Positions 9,850 through 18,679 are shown, numbered from the stretch's first letter. The stretch is 64,000 nucleotides of DNA from Reyranella massiliensis 521 (GCF_000312425.1 NZ_HE997181.1:3250749-3314748); one strand, 5' to 3'. Numbers and translations: made by a program. The notes: generated from the letters alone by a model not told the origin.

Positions 9850-10215
9850 ATGATGAAAATAGTGCTTCTGGCCGGCCTGCTGCTGGCGACTGCGGCCGTC
9901 TATGCCCAGGATCCGATCGCAACCGACGGCGACAAGTACAAGGTCATCTTCGAGAACGACCGCGTGCGGGTGCTCGAGTATCACGACAAGCCGGGCGAGA
10001 AGACGCAGCAGCATCGCCATCCGGCGTTCGTGCTCTACGCCCTCGGCCCGTTCAAACGCACTCTGACTCTGCCCGATGGCAAGGTGCTGACGCGCGAATT
10101 CAAAGCCGGCGACGTGCTGTGGTCCGATGCGCAGACGCATATCGGCAGCAATATCGGAGATACGCCGACGAATGTGATCATGGTCGAGCTCAAGGAAGAG
10201 CCCTCGAAAAGGTAA
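9850..10215 (+). CDS. Exported small cupin-domain protein
   Basis: A 121-residue protein beginning with a short signal peptide (MMKIVLLAGLLLATAAVYAQ), followed by a cupin fold. HRHPAFVLYAL looks like the first cupin motif and GDVLWSDAQTHIGSNIG the second. A ribosome binding site (GGGGGA) precedes the ATG at 9850. A second in-frame ATG at 9853 is equally usable. Probably periplasmic. Function unknown. Confidence 0.75.
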   Translation: MMKIVLLAGLLLATAAVYAQDPIATDGDKYKVIFENDRVRVLEYHDKPGEKTQQHRHPAFVLYALGPFKRTLTLPDGKVLTREFKAGDVLWSDAQTHIGSNIGDTPTNVIMVELKEEPSKR

Positions 10216-10228
10216 ATGCAGGCCGGTC

Positions 10229-10648
10229 TCAAGACAGGAACTTGAGACCGTTGATCACCTTGTCGACGGTCTTGCGCGGCCCATGGACACCCAGCCCGAC
10301 GAGATCCAGCGCGTCCGCCGGCGCCGCGGCGACGGCGGCGCGGTTGTCGGCATCGTTGGTCGTCTTGAACATGGGCTCGATATAGATCGCGGGCACCAGC
10401 TCGCGCGACAGCGCCCGCTGATGGGTACGCCGCAGCTCTTCGAGCGTGGCGCCATAGACGAAGACCGGCTCGCGGATCAGCGGGGAATAGGACCGGCCCG
10501 CGCCGTCGCGATAAGGCTCGCCCATCAGCTCAGGCCGCGTACCGGCCAACCCGCCGGCCAGGAAGGCTGCAATGTTGGCCAATTGCCAGGCGGCAAGATC
10601 GGCGCGCAGGATGAGGGCGGTCTTGGTCTCGTAGATCATCTTCCCCAT
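10229..10648 (-). CDS. DUF2000 family protein
   Basis: A 139-residue protein of the DUF2000 family, recognised from the N-terminal KTALILRADLAAWQLANIAAFLAGG, the central EPVFVYGA, and the late LDLVGLGVHGPRKTVDKV. No catalytic residue set is established for the family. It is divergent from an AraC regulator only 38 bases away. That arrangement suggests the regulator controls it. Confidence 0.8.
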   Translation of the reverse strand: MGKMIYETKTALILRADLAAWQLANIAAFLAGGLAGTRPELMGEPYRDGAGRSYSPLIREPVFVYGATLEELRRTHQRALSRELVPAIYIEPMFKTTNDADNRAAVAAAPADALDLVGLGVHGPRKTVDKVINGLKFLS

Positions 10649-10686
10649 ATTAGACCCGCTGCGCCCATCGTCTTGAACGTTCGTGC

Positions 10687-11505
10687 ATGAGCCCCGTTCC
10701 TCTCCGCTCCGACCGCATCCGCCTCGACCGCCCTTCCTCCGGTCTGCAACGTCTGGCCGCGCGCTTTGCCGGCCATGCCTACGACCCGCACCGGCACGAG
10801 ACCTACGGAATCGGCCTCACCCTCTATGGGGTCCAGCAGTTCAACTATCGCGGCAGCCTGCGCGCCAGCCGGGCCGGCGACGTGCTGGTGCTGCACCCCG
10901 ACGAGGCGCATGACGGACATGCCGGCGAGGACGGCGCCTTCGCCTATCGCATGCTCTACTTCGATCCGGCGGCCATCTCGCAGGCGCTGGACGGGGCCAG
11001 CCCGCCGTTCGTCACCGATGTGGTCGCGCGCGACGCCGCCATGGCCCGTTTGATCGACGAAGCCTTTGCCGATTTCCCACGTCCGCTCGAACCGCTGGCC
11101 GTCGATGCCACCGTGGCGCGGATGGCCGATCTGCTGGAGCGCCGCAGCGACGGACATCGCCGGCCGCCCGCCGGCGCCACGGCGGCGCGGGCAATCCATC
11201 GCGTCCGCGAGTTCCTGACGGCCGAAGCCCATCGCACGGTTGCTTCGGAGGAACTGGAGCGGCTGAGCGGCCTCGATCGCTTCACCCTCGCCCGCCATTT
11301 CCGCCAAACCTTCGGCACCTCGCCGCATCGCTTTCAGGTGGGACGCCGACTGCAGCTTGCGCAGTCCATGATCGTCGAAGGTGCCGCCCTGTCCGAGACG
11401 GCCGCGGCCACGGGCTTTGCCGATCAAAGCCATCTCACGCGACATTTTTCGGCGCGCTTCGGCCTGACGCCCGGTCGCTGGGCAGCATTGTCACGCCCCG
11501 TCTAG
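10687..11505 (+). CDS. AraC-family transcriptional regulator
   Basis: A 272-residue regulator with an N-terminal AraC-type ligand-binding cupin (His-rich RFAGHAYDPHRHETYGIGLTLYG region) and two C-terminal helix-turn-helix units of the AraC/XylS type. The second unit contains the family signature ETAAATGFADQSHLTRHF. It probably controls the divergent DUF2000 gene and itself. The 38-base gap holds the short palindrome GAACGTTC (10675-10682), a weak candidate site. Confidence 0.92.
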   Translation: MSPVPLRSDRIRLDRPSSGLQRLAARFAGHAYDPHRHETYGIGLTLYGVQQFNYRGSLRASRAGDVLVLHPDEAHDGHAGEDGAFAYRMLYFDPAAISQALDGASPPFVTDVVARDAAMARLIDEAFADFPRPLEPLAVDATVARMADLLERRSDGHRRPPAGATAARAIHRVREFLTAEAHRTVASEELERLSGLDRFTLARHFRQTFGTSPHRFQVGRRLQLAQSMIVEGAALSETAAATGFADQSHLTRHFSARFGLTPGRWAALSRPV

Positions 11506-11522
11506 AGTCAGTACCTAAAAGC

Positions 11523-11551
11523 AAAAAGCCCCGCACCAATCGGGCGGGGCT
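11523..11551 (-). terminator. Rho-independent terminator of the MaoC/SDR operon
   Basis: On the minus strand an 8-bp perfect stem (AGCCCCGC / GCGGGGCT, plus coordinates 11544-11551 and 11527-11534) is followed by TTTTTGCTTTT. It lies 35 bases past the SDR stop. The plus strand has no T-tract after the stem, so it is directional. Confidence 0.85.
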
Positions 11552-11585
11552 CTGCGAAGCGTTCGAGGATCTGTAAGGGCAGGCC

Positions 11586-12410
11586 TCAGAGGCCGCCGTT
11601 CACGACCAGGCACTGCCCGCTGACATAGTCGCTGTCGGGGCTGCAGAACAGATAGACCGAGCCGGCTGCCTCTTCCGGCAGGCCGCCGCGGCCGAGCGGG
11701 ATCATCTGGTTCATGGCGGCGATGCGGCCACCCTGGACGCCGATCTTGACCTTGCGGCCCTGCACTTCGATCTCGCCTTCCTCGCCCTGGTTCAGCGGCT
11801 TGGTGAGGCGGGTCTGGATGTAGCCGAAGGCCACCGCGTTCACCGTGACGTCGTAGCGACCGAACTCCTTGGCCAGCGTCTTGGTGAGACCGACGATGCC
11901 CGCCTTGCCCGCCGAGTAGTTCGACTGGCCGGCATTGCCGTTGACGCCCGAGGTCGAGGAGATGTTCACGACCTTGCGCACGATACGCTTGCCGGCGGCA
12001 CGCTCCTTCTCGACAGCATTGCGGAAATGCTGTTGGAAAGCACGCAGGATGCGGAACGGCGCGGTCAGGTGGACGTCGAGGATGGCGTACCACTGCTCGT
12101 CGCTCATCTTCTGGATGACCGAGTCCCAAGTGTAGCCGGCATTGTTCACCACGACATGGCAATCGCCGAAGGCGTCGACGGCGGTCTTGATGATGCGGTC
12201 GCCAAAGTCGGGCTTGGCGACATCGCCGTTGCAGGCGACGGCCTTGCCGCCCATCTTCTCGATCTCGGCGATGACCTCCTTGGCCGGCGCATCGTCGATG
12301 TCGTTGATCACCACCTTGGCGCCGTCACGCACCAGGCGCAGCGCGATCTCTCGACCGATGCCACGACCCGAGCCGGTGACGATCGCCACCTTGCCATCCA
12401 TCTGACCCAT
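11586..12410 (-). CDS. SDR-family oxidoreductase (3-hydroxyacyl-CoA dehydrogenase / FabG-like)
   Basis: A 274-residue classical short-chain dehydrogenase. It has the NAD(P)-binding TGSGRGIG near residue 12, NNAG near residue 95, the Ser in NISSTSG, and the active-site YSAGK. An inserted polar loop (NQGEEGEIEVQGRK) precedes the C-terminal segment. The acidic residue after the second strand (VVINDID) favours NAD+. Located last in an operon with two MaoC-type hydratase subunits, it probably oxidises the 3-hydroxyacyl-CoA they produce. That role is inferred from context. Confidence 0.88.
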   Translation of the reverse strand: MGQMDGKVAIVTGSGRGIGREIALRLVRDGAKVVINDIDDAPAKEVIAEIEKMGGKAVACNGDVAKPDFGDRIIKTAVDAFGDCHVVVNNAGYTWDSVIQKMSDEQWYAILDVHLTAPFRILRAFQQHFRNAVEKERAAGKRIVRKVVNISSTSGVNGNAGQSNYSAGKAGIVGLTKTLAKEFGRYDVTVNAVAFGYIQTRLTKPLNQGEEGEIEVQGRKVKIGVQGGRIAAMNQMIPLGRGGLPEEAAGSVYLFCSPDSDYVSGQCLVVNGGL

Positions 12411-12432
12411 CTAAGTCTCCTCTTTCCGCGGG

Positions 12433-12855
12433 CTAGGCCAGTGCGATCGTGGCGTTGCCCTGCAACGTGTCCTGGCCGTTCTGGTTGGTGCACTTGACCT
12501 CGAGATCGACCAGCTTCTCGCCGCCCTCCTCGCGCTTGCCCGTGACCTTGCCGCTCACGGTGATGACGTCGCCCACCCAGGTGATCGACGTGAAGCGCGT
12601 GCCGAGGTTCCGCACCTGCTTCTGCGGTACCCAGGAGGTCACGATGCGGCCGAGGAAGGCCATCGACAGCATGCCGTGGGCGAACACGTCCTTGAAGCCG
12701 AACTTCTTGGCGAAGTCGATATCGACATGGATGGGATTGTGGTCGCCCGACCCGCCGCAATAGAGCGCGAGCTGGTGACGGCTGATCGGCGGCAGCACGA
12801 TCGGCTTGATCTCGTCGCCGACCTTGACCTGATCGAACTTCGGAGCGGTTGCCAT
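12433..12855 (-). CDS. MaoC-type (R)-specific enoyl-CoA hydratase, catalytic subunit
   Basis: A 140-residue single hotdog domain carrying the complete hydratase-2 motif (GSGDHNPIHVD), with the catalytic Asp and His at about residues 38-43. The ATG at 12855 follows GGGAGGGCAAG. The gene directly follows a second, motif-poor hotdog gene. Together they look like the two halves of a MaoC heterodimer, as known for ChsH1/ChsH2 in steroid side-chain degradation. Acts on acyl-CoA in the cytoplasm. The natural acyl chain is unknown. Confidence 0.88.
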   Translation of the reverse strand: MATAPKFDQVKVGDEIKPIVLPPISRHQLALYCGGSGDHNPIHVDIDFAKKFGFKDVFAHGMLSMAFLGRIVTSWVPQKQVRNLGTRFTSITWVGDVITVSGKVTGKREEGGEKLVDLEVKCTNQNGQDTLQGNATIALA

Positions 12856-12866
12856 CTTGCCCTCCC

Positions 12867-13328
12867 TCACTTCTTCGCGGCGTCTGGGTTGCGCACGACC
12901 GTGATGCCCTTGGCCTTGGCCACGAGCTTGCCGGCCTGGTCCTTGAGCTCGGTCTCCGAGGCCACGAACCACAGGGCGCCGCCCTTCTTGTCGTAAATGT
13001 CGACCACCTTCTGCTGGCAGGTGATCTTGTCACCGACATGCACGGGCGCGAGATACTCGTAGTGCTGCTCGCCGTGGAGGATCAGGCCGATGTCGACGTT
13101 GAGCAGGCGCAGGAGCCCGCCCTTGTCGGGATCGTCGTTGGTGACGGCGGTGAGATAAGTCAGCGGCGCCGGAATCGCCCGGTAGCCTGCCTTCTTGGCG
13201 GCCTCCTCGTCGACATAGATGGGATCGTCTTCGCCGATGGCCTTGCAGAACAGGCGGATCTTGCCGGCTTCGACGGTGGTGGTGAAAGGCTTGAACGTAT
13301 GACCGATCAGCTTCTTGTCGAGCTGCAT
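12867..13328 (-). CDS. MaoC N-terminal-type (FAS1-like) dehydratase partner subunit
   Basis: A 153-residue hotdog protein of the MaoC_dehydrat_N type (MQLDKKLIGHTFKPFTTTVEAGKIRLF). The catalytic motif position reads AIGEDDPIYVDEEAA, which has no His, so this subunit is probably structural or substrate-binding. It precedes the catalytic MaoC gene by 11 bases, and the two are expected to form a heteromer. A terminator lies just upstream, so this gene may start its own transcript. Confidence 0.84.
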   Translation of the reverse strand: MQLDKKLIGHTFKPFTTTVEAGKIRLFCKAIGEDDPIYVDEEAAKKAGYRAIPAPLTYLTAVTNDDPDKGGLLRLLNVDIGLILHGEQHYEYLAPVHVGDKITCQQKVVDIYDKKGGALWFVASETELKDQAGKLVAKAKGITVVRNPDAAKK

Positions 13329-13350
13329 GGGCCGCTTCCTCCATGGTTTG

Positions 13351-13393
13351 AAAACTAAAAACCCTCTCCCCGGTCCCGAGACCGGAGAGAGGG
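13351..13393 (-). terminator. Rho-independent terminator after the thiolase gene
   Basis: On the minus strand a 14-bp stem with one mismatch (plus 13380-13393 pairing with 13362-13375) is followed by TTTTTAGTTTT. It sits 17 bases after the thiolase stop and before the MaoC pair. It divides the acyl-CoA cluster into two transcription units or attenuates read-through. Confidence 0.8.
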
Positions 13394-13409
13394 CTACCCT
13401 TGCGGGGTG

Positions 13410-14609
13410 CTACTCGTAACGGCCGACGATGGCGACGCTCGACACGTTCTCGCGCGGCGCGCCACCGAGATTGTGCGTCATGCCGATCTTCGGGTCCTTG
13501 AGCTGGCGAGCGCCGGCGCGGCCCTGAAGCTGCAGGTACATCTCGTAGAGCATGCGCAGGCCCGAGGCGCCGATCGGGTGGCCGAAGCACTTCAGGCCGC
13601 CGTCGATCTGGCAGGGGATCTTGCCGTCGGCGTCGTAGAAGCCGTCGAGCACGTCCTTCCAGCCCTTGCCGGTCTCGGAGATGTGCAGGTCTTCCATGGT
13701 GACCAGCTCGGTCACCGAGAAGCAGTCGTGCACCTCGAACATCGAGACTTCGTTGCGCGGGTTCTTGATGCCGGCCTCTTCATAGGCCTTCTTCGAGGCG
13801 ATGCGCGTGGTGTGGAAGTAGCTGCCGTCCCACGAGTTGTGGCCCGACTCGGAGCCGTTCGACACCGAGAGCTGCAGCGCCTTGACGCTGACGATGTTGG
13901 CCTTGCCCAGCGCCTTGGCAATCTCCGGCGTGGTCACGATGGCCGCGGCCGCACCGTCCGAGACGCCGCAGCAGTCGAACAGGCCGAGCGGCGAGGCGAT
14001 CATCGGCGCGTTCAGGATGGTGTCCATCTCGACGGCCTTTTGCAGATGGGCCTTCGGGTTCTTGGCGCCGTTCTGGTGGCTCTTCCACGAGACGTGGCCG
14101 ATCGCCTTCTTGAGGTCCTCGGCGCTGACGCCGTGGGCCGTCATGTAGGCGGTGGCGAGCTGGGCGAAGTTGCCCGGCGCCGTGCCGTTGGCGCTCCACA
14201 GCGCCTGCAGCGGGCCGCCGCGTCCGCCCGGCAGACCGCCGTAGCCGGTGTCCTTCAGCTTCTCGACACCGAGCGCCAGCGCGAAGTCGGCCGCGCCCGA
14301 GGCGACGGCGTAGCAGGCGCCGCGGAAAGCCTCGGTGCCCGAGGCGCACATGTTCTCGACATGCGTCACCGGGATGTTGGGCAGACGCAGCGTCGTCGAA
14401 AGCGGGATGCCGGACTTGCCGACATGCACCTCGTCGATCGCGGTCGAGAACCAGGCAGCGTTGATCTGCTTGGCGTCGATGCCGGCGTCGGCGATGGCTT
14501 CCTTGTACGCCTCGAGCATCAGCTCCTCGGCGCCGCTGTCCCAGCGTTCGCCGAACTTGGAGCAACCCATGCCGAGAATGGCGACCTTGTCCTTGATACC
14601 ACGAGCCAT
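13410..14609 (-). CDS. SCP-x-type thiolase / acetyl-CoA acetyltransferase
   Basis: A 399-residue thiolase of the lipid-transfer-associated (SCP-x/Ltp) type. The nucleophile is the Cys in ENMCASG near residue 88, the HDCFSVTE segment supplies His, and CFGHPIGASG near the C-terminus is the second active-site region. Such thiolases cleave or condense acyl-CoA and often need a DUF35 partner. A DUF35 domain is supplied by the gene immediately upstream. Length and motifs are intact. Substrate not determinable. Confidence 0.9.
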   Translation of the reverse strand: MARGIKDKVAILGMGCSKFGERWDSGAEELMLEAYKEAIADAGIDAKQINAAWFSTAIDEVHVGKSGIPLSTTLRLPNIPVTHVENMCASGTEAFRGACYAVASGAADFALALGVEKLKDTGYGGLPGGRGGPLQALWSANGTAPGNFAQLATAYMTAHGVSAEDLKKAIGHVSWKSHQNGAKNPKAHLQKAVEMDTILNAPMIASPLGLFDCCGVSDGAAAAIVTTPEIAKALGKANIVSVKALQLSVSNGSESGHNSWDGSYFHTTRIASKKAYEEAGIKNPRNEVSMFEVHDCFSVTELVTMEDLHISETGKGWKDVLDGFYDADGKIPCQIDGGLKCFGHPIGASGLRMLYEMYLQLQGRAGARQLKDPKIGMTHNLGGAPRENVSSVAIVGRYE

Positions 14610-14666
14610 TGCAGGTCTCCTTGGTGTTGACGGTTGAACTCTAGACCCTTGACCGGAGGAAGGCGA

Positions 14667-16109
14667 TCAGACCGGAGCCGCCTTCCAGAAGTAGCGCTTG
14701 AAGCCGCCGCGCATCGTGTCGTTGTCGCGGATGCGGAAGGTCATGCGCATCTTGGCGCCGACCTTCACCTGTTCCTTGTCGCTGTCGGTGAAGTCGGCCA
14801 TGAAGCGGCCGCCCTCGGGAAAGGTGATCATGCCGTAATAGGCGGGCGGATCCGGGGAGTAGGTCAGCGAGTCGGCGGTGAACGACATCACGTTCGCCTC
14901 CAGCCCGGCCATGGCGTAGGGATCCTGGCTGTCGATGGCATGGCAGTTGGGATTGACGCAGACCTGGCTGCGCGGGAACTGCACCGTGCCGCAGACCTTG
15001 CACTTGCCGCCGACCAGGCCGTAGATCATGTCGCGCTTGCGCCACAGCACCGAGAGCGCGGTCTTCTTGTCGAACTCCGCGCGCATGCCCTTGTCGATCG
15101 GCAGCATCTCGTTGAAAGCGAGGAACTTCATGTAGTTCTTCTCTTCCTTGCGCCGTGCCAGCCAGCCCGACAGGCCCTTGCGCTTCGGCAGCTTGGCGTT
15201 CTCGGCCGTGACCTCGAACACCAGCACGTCGACACCCTGGCCGAAGGCCACGACCATGATCTTGTCGCCTTCCTTGGCGGTCTCGAGCGCATCGACCAGC
15301 ATGACCAGCGCATGCGCCGAGCCGGTGTCGCCGAGGTTGGCGCCGAGGAGATCACGCACCGCCCCTTCGGCGACGCCGCAGACCTTGGCCATCTGCTTCG
15401 GCACGGCCGGCATCGGGCTCGGCATGATGAAGTGGGTGACGTCGCTGCCCTTCAGCTTGCAGGCCGCGAGCGCGGCCTTGATCGCCGGCGGGACGATCTT
15501 CGAGTAGCCCTCGTCGCGGATCCAGCGCTCTTCCCAGCCGTAGTCGAACTCGGCGTCCTCGCCGCGGAAGTGGTCGACGAAGTCCATCGACACCGAGTGA
15601 TGACCGACCAGCTTGGCGATCACATTCTCGGTGCCGCAGAGCAGCGCCGCGGCGCCGTCGCCGTAGTTCAATTCACTGGCCGACGCGACGCGGGCCATGC
15701 GCTTGTCGGCCGCGGCGACCAGGGTGGCATCGCCGCCCTTGGACGCGTTGAGGCCGGCGATCAGCGCCGAGGTGCCAGCCTTCAGCGAGCCGGCAACATC
15801 GGACGCCAGCAAGTTCTGCTCGATGTTGAGCGCTGTGCCGATCACGCCGGCGTTCTGGCGATCCTTGAAGGGATGCGTCGTCGAGGCGAAGTAGATGTTG
15901 CGAACGTCCTCGGCCTTGTGGCTGGTGAGGCAGTCGCGCGAGGCCTCGACGGCCATCGTGATCGAATCCTCGTCCCAGTTGGCCATCGAGCGTTCGCCCT
16001 TGGCGAGGCCACGCAAGCCTGCGGCGAACCACTTGTTGGCGTCGTACACTGCCTGACGGTTGAGGCGCAGGCGCGGCACATAGGCCCCGTAGGCCACGAT
16101 TCCGACCAT
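14667..16109 (-). CDS. HMG-CoA-synthase-like domain fused to a DUF35 zinc-ribbon OB-fold domain
   Basis: A 480-residue fusion. Residues 1 to about 330 are a ketosynthase-III/HMG-CoA-synthase-like fold. Residues about 350-480 are a DUF35 domain with a zinc ribbon (Cys370, Cys373, Cys384, Cys389) and a following OB-fold. The ATG at 16109 is preceded by GGAGGAAAG. The synthase half seems to lack the HMG-CoA synthase catalytic Glu, Cys and His: the matching positions read Thr77, Leu109 (SLKAGT) and Pro230. It is followed by an SCP-x thiolase, which resembles the archaeal thiolase/HMGCS/DUF35 complex. The half may be a scaffold or carry another activity (inference). Confidence 0.82.
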   Translation of the reverse strand: MVGIVAYGAYVPRLRLNRQAVYDANKWFAAGLRGLAKGERSMANWDEDSITMAVEASRDCLTSHKAEDVRNIYFASTTHPFKDRQNAGVIGTALNIEQNLLASDVAGSLKAGTSALIAGLNASKGGDATLVAAADKRMARVASASELNYGDGAAALLCGTENVIAKLVGHHSVSMDFVDHFRGEDAEFDYGWEERWIRDEGYSKIVPPAIKAALAACKLKGSDVTHFIMPSPMPAVPKQMAKVCGVAEGAVRDLLGANLGDTGSAHALVMLVDALETAKEGDKIMVVAFGQGVDVLVFEVTAENAKLPKRKGLSGWLARRKEEKNYMKFLAFNEMLPIDKGMRAEFDKKTALSVLWRKRDMIYGLVGGKCKVCGTVQFPRSQVCVNPNCHAIDSQDPYAMAGLEANVMSFTADSLTYSPDPPAYYGMITFPEGGRFMADFTDSDKEQVKVGAKMRMTFRIRDNDTMRGGFKRYFWKAAPV

Positions 16110-16249
16110 CGTTTCTTTCCTCCAACTGGTCCGACGGACCGCCGGCTCCTGCCGGCGGCATTTCATGAATGAGCGTTTATGCTTCGCTCTTAGCGCGCTC
16201 ACCTGTGGGGAGCGAGCCGCATTTGCTCATGGCAGCCTCGCCCGCAAAA

Positions 16250-17089
16250 CTACCTTCCGGCCTGCGGAACCCCTCCGGCGGCCGGCATCTCGCGCACCAG
16301 GTTGCGATAGCCGGCCCCTTCGGGGATGTGCAGGAAGCGCTTGCCCTCGCGCGCCTCGACCCAGGGCTGCACGGTCACGATCTTGCGCTTGGCCGCCTGG
16401 GCGATGGCGCCGGCGACGGTGCCGCCTTCCGCCAGCAGCTCCAGGTTCTTCTGCGTCGCATGCACGAGCGTGCGCTTGCCGGCCGTGGCTTCGTCGATCG
16501 CTTCCTGCGCGCCGATCCACACCGAGTCGACCGACTCCGAACCGTCGTGCAGAGCCACCTGGTCCGGCGGCGCTTCGGCGAGGAAGAACCAGGTGTCGAA
16601 GCGCTTGGGAACAAAGGTCGGCGTGATCCAGTGGGCGTAGGGCACCATCAGGTCGGTCGCGATCTCGAGATCCTCGGCCTCGACGAGATCGACGATGCTT
16701 GCCTCGTCCTTGGCGAGCTTGGCGCGCCAGCGCTCTTCGATACCCTTGAGGTCGGCCGCGGCAATCAAAGCCTTCTGGCCACGCTTGCGCGCCAGCAGGA
16801 CGCCGCACTCCTCGAACGCCTCGCGCACGCCGGCCACGCGAAACTTGAGCTCGGCATCGTCGATCTTGTCGGCGCCACCGCAGCGGCTGCGCAACGAGGC
16901 CGCACCGTCCGCATCTTCGAGCTTGCCGCCCGGGAAGACGAGCGCGCCGGAAAAGGAATCGATCTGGTGATGGCGCACCACCATAAAGACTTCGAGCGGC
17001 GACGCGGCATCGTCGATCTTCGACGGACGCAGCAGCAACACGGTGGTGGCGGGACGCGGCGGAGCCGCTTCTTTTTTCGCTTCGTTCAT
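16250..17089 (-). CDS. NUDIX hydrolase, NUDT19-like
   Basis: A 279-residue NUDIX protein. The Nudix box is split: FPGGKLEDAD (GX5E start) at about residues 53-62 is separated by some 30 residues from REAFEECGVLL. This split box is characteristic of the NUDT19/RP2p subgroup, whose characterised mammalian member hydrolyses CoA esters. I chose ATG 17089 (MNEAKKE), with AAGG upstream. ATGs at 17101 and 17125 are alternatives. It lies upstream of the acyl-CoA cluster on the same strand, which fits a role in CoA turnover (inference). Confidence 0.85.
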   Translation of the reverse strand: MNEAKKEAAPPRPATTVLLLRPSKIDDAASPLEVFMVVRHHQIDSFSGALVFPGGKLEDADGAASLRSRCGGADKIDDAELKFRVAGVREAFEECGVLLARKRGQKALIAAADLKGIEERWRAKLAKDEASIVDLVEAEDLEIATDLMVPYAHWITPTFVPKRFDTWFFLAEAPPDQVALHDGSESVDSVWIGAQEAIDEATAGKRTLVHATQKNLELLAEGGTVAGAIAQAAKRKIVTVQPWVEAREGKRFLHIPEGAGYRNLVREMPAAGGVPQAGR

Positions 17090-17194
17090 CCTTGCCTGCA
17101 TTCTTGTGACGCAAGACTGTCCCACACTAGCCGCGACAGCGCCAACGGCACGGTGTATCCTGACATTGTAAATTCCGCTCTGAAGGAGAACGCC

Positions 17195-17791
17195 ATGTCC
17201 GACACGGCTCAGACTCCCACCCCCTCCTCCACGCCTGGTCCGGCCTCTCTCGCCGATGGTCTCAAGGTCCTGCGCGCCAAGTGGGGCTGGATCGTCGCCC
17301 TGGGCGTCGTCTTCCTGATCGCCGGCGTCGTCGCCCTGGGCAGCGTGGTGGTCGCTACCGCATCGGCCGTGATGATCGTCGGCATCATGATGATCATGGG
17401 CGGTGCCGCCGAACTGATCGCGGCCTTCGGCGTGAAGGACTGGAAGCGGTCGCTGTTATGGGGCCTGCTGGGCATTCTCTATGTCGCGGCCGGCATCATC
17501 GCGATCCTCAACCCCTTCGCCGCCGCCACCATCCTCACCCTGATGCTGGGCGCGGCCCTGGTCGTCGGCGGCGTACTGCGCATCTTCCTCGCCTTCGAGA
17601 TGCGGAGCGCCGGCAAGCCCTGGGGCTGGGTCGTCTTCTCCGGTCTGATCACCCTGCTGCTCGGCATCATGATCATCGCGCAGTGGCCGGCTTCCAGTTT
17701 CTTCATACTGGGCATCTTCCTCGGCATCGACCTGATCTTCATCGGCTCGGCCTGGATCTCGATGGGCCTGGCGCTGAAGCAACGCGCGTAA
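17195..17791 (+). CDS. HdeD-family integral membrane protein (DUF308)
   Basis: A 198-residue inner-membrane protein with six hydrophobic segments in three pairs, typical of HdeD/DUF308. Examples are WIVALGVVFLIAGVVALGSV, the MIVGIMMIMGG segment and FILGIFLGIDLIFIGSAW. The N-terminal 25 residues are Ser/Thr/Pro-rich and cytoplasmic or disordered. A good ribosome binding site (GAAGGAG) precedes ATG 17195. Escherichia coli HdeD is linked to acid resistance. The role here is unknown. It is divergent from the NUDIX gene. Confidence 0.87.
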   Translation: MSDTAQTPTPSSTPGPASLADGLKVLRAKWGWIVALGVVFLIAGVVALGSVVVATASAVMIVGIMMIMGGAAELIAAFGVKDWKRSLLWGLLGILYVAAGIIAILNPFAAATILTLMLGAALVVGGVLRIFLAFEMRSAGKPWGWVVFSGLITLLLGIMIIAQWPASSFFILGIFLGIDLIFIGSAWISMGLALKQRA

Positions 17792-17806
17792 GGCGAACGT
17801 CCACGG

Positions 17807-18679
17807 ATGCGAAAGGTCTGGATCGAGGTCGCCCTTAACGGCGCCTGGGGCCGCAAGCTTCAGGCGGGCATCCCTGAAACAGTCGACGAGATCGTTGCGG
17901 AAGGGATCGCCTGCGCCAGGGCCGGCACAGGGATCGTCCATACCCACGCCTATGCGGCCGACGGAAAGCCCACCTCCGACTGGCGGGTCTATGCGCGGAT
18001 CATCGAAGGCATCCGTGCCGAGATCGACGTCCCGGTCTATCCCTCCTACCCGCCGATCCCACGCGCCGGCATGGAGGCCGCGGCGCGCTTCGCGCATGTC
18101 GAAGCGCTGGCGGAGCGCGGCCTGCTCGACTTCGCCGTCGTCGATCCGGGAAGCGTCAACTTCATGACGACCCACACGACGGCGACGACCAAGCCTGCCG
18201 GCACCTATCTCAATCCCGAGGACCATGTCCGGCACGCGCTCGCCTTTGCTGCGCGACAGGGACTGCATCCCGCCTTCGCGATCTACGAACCCGGCTTCAA
18301 GCGCGCGGGCGCAGCGCTTGCCCGGGCCATCGGCGTCAAGGCGCCGGTCTATCGCTTCATGTTCTCCGACAAGTTCGCCTTCGGCTTTCCGGCGAAGCCC
18401 TACGCCCTCGCCGCCCATGTTGCGCTTCTCGAAGAGTCGGCAGCCGGAGCACCCTGGATGATCGCGGGCCTTGCCGTCGACGTCCGGCCATTGATTGCCG
18501 AGACCGTGGCACGCGGCGGCCATGTGCGCGTCGGCCTGGAGGACGCGCCGTTGGGTTCGTCGATGAGCAACCTTGCCTGGGTCGAGGCAGCGGCAAAACT
18601 GGTGCGCGACAGCGGTGCCGAGCCAGCCTCCGGCTCCGATGTGCGGAACGCCCTGCAAGCGCTGCCCGCTGCGGCCTGA
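17807..18679 (+). CDS. BKACE-type beta-keto acid cleavage enzyme (DUF849)
   Basis: A 290-residue TIM-barrel enzyme of the DUF849/BKACE family, which uses acetyl-CoA and a divalent metal to cleave beta-keto acids into acetoacetate and a CoA ester. The metal-binding His pair corresponds to IVHTHAYA near residues 43-50. The YPSYPP and VGLEDAPLG segments match the family pattern (the latter supplies the usual VGLED element). Substrate range across BKACE subgroups is broad, so the exact keto acid is unknown. It starts 15 bases after the HdeD gene. Confidence 0.85.
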   Translation: MRKVWIEVALNGAWGRKLQAGIPETVDEIVAEGIACARAGTGIVHTHAYAADGKPTSDWRVYARIIEGIRAEIDVPVYPSYPPIPRAGMEAAARFAHVEALAERGLLDFAVVDPGSVNFMTTHTTATTKPAGTYLNPEDHVRHALAFAARQGLHPAFAIYEPGFKRAGAALARAIGVKAPVYRFMFSDKFAFGFPAKPYALAAHVALLEESAAGAPWMIAGLAVDVRPLIAETVARGGHVRVGLEDAPLGSSMSNLAWVEAAAKLVRDSGAEPASGSDVRNALQALPAAA

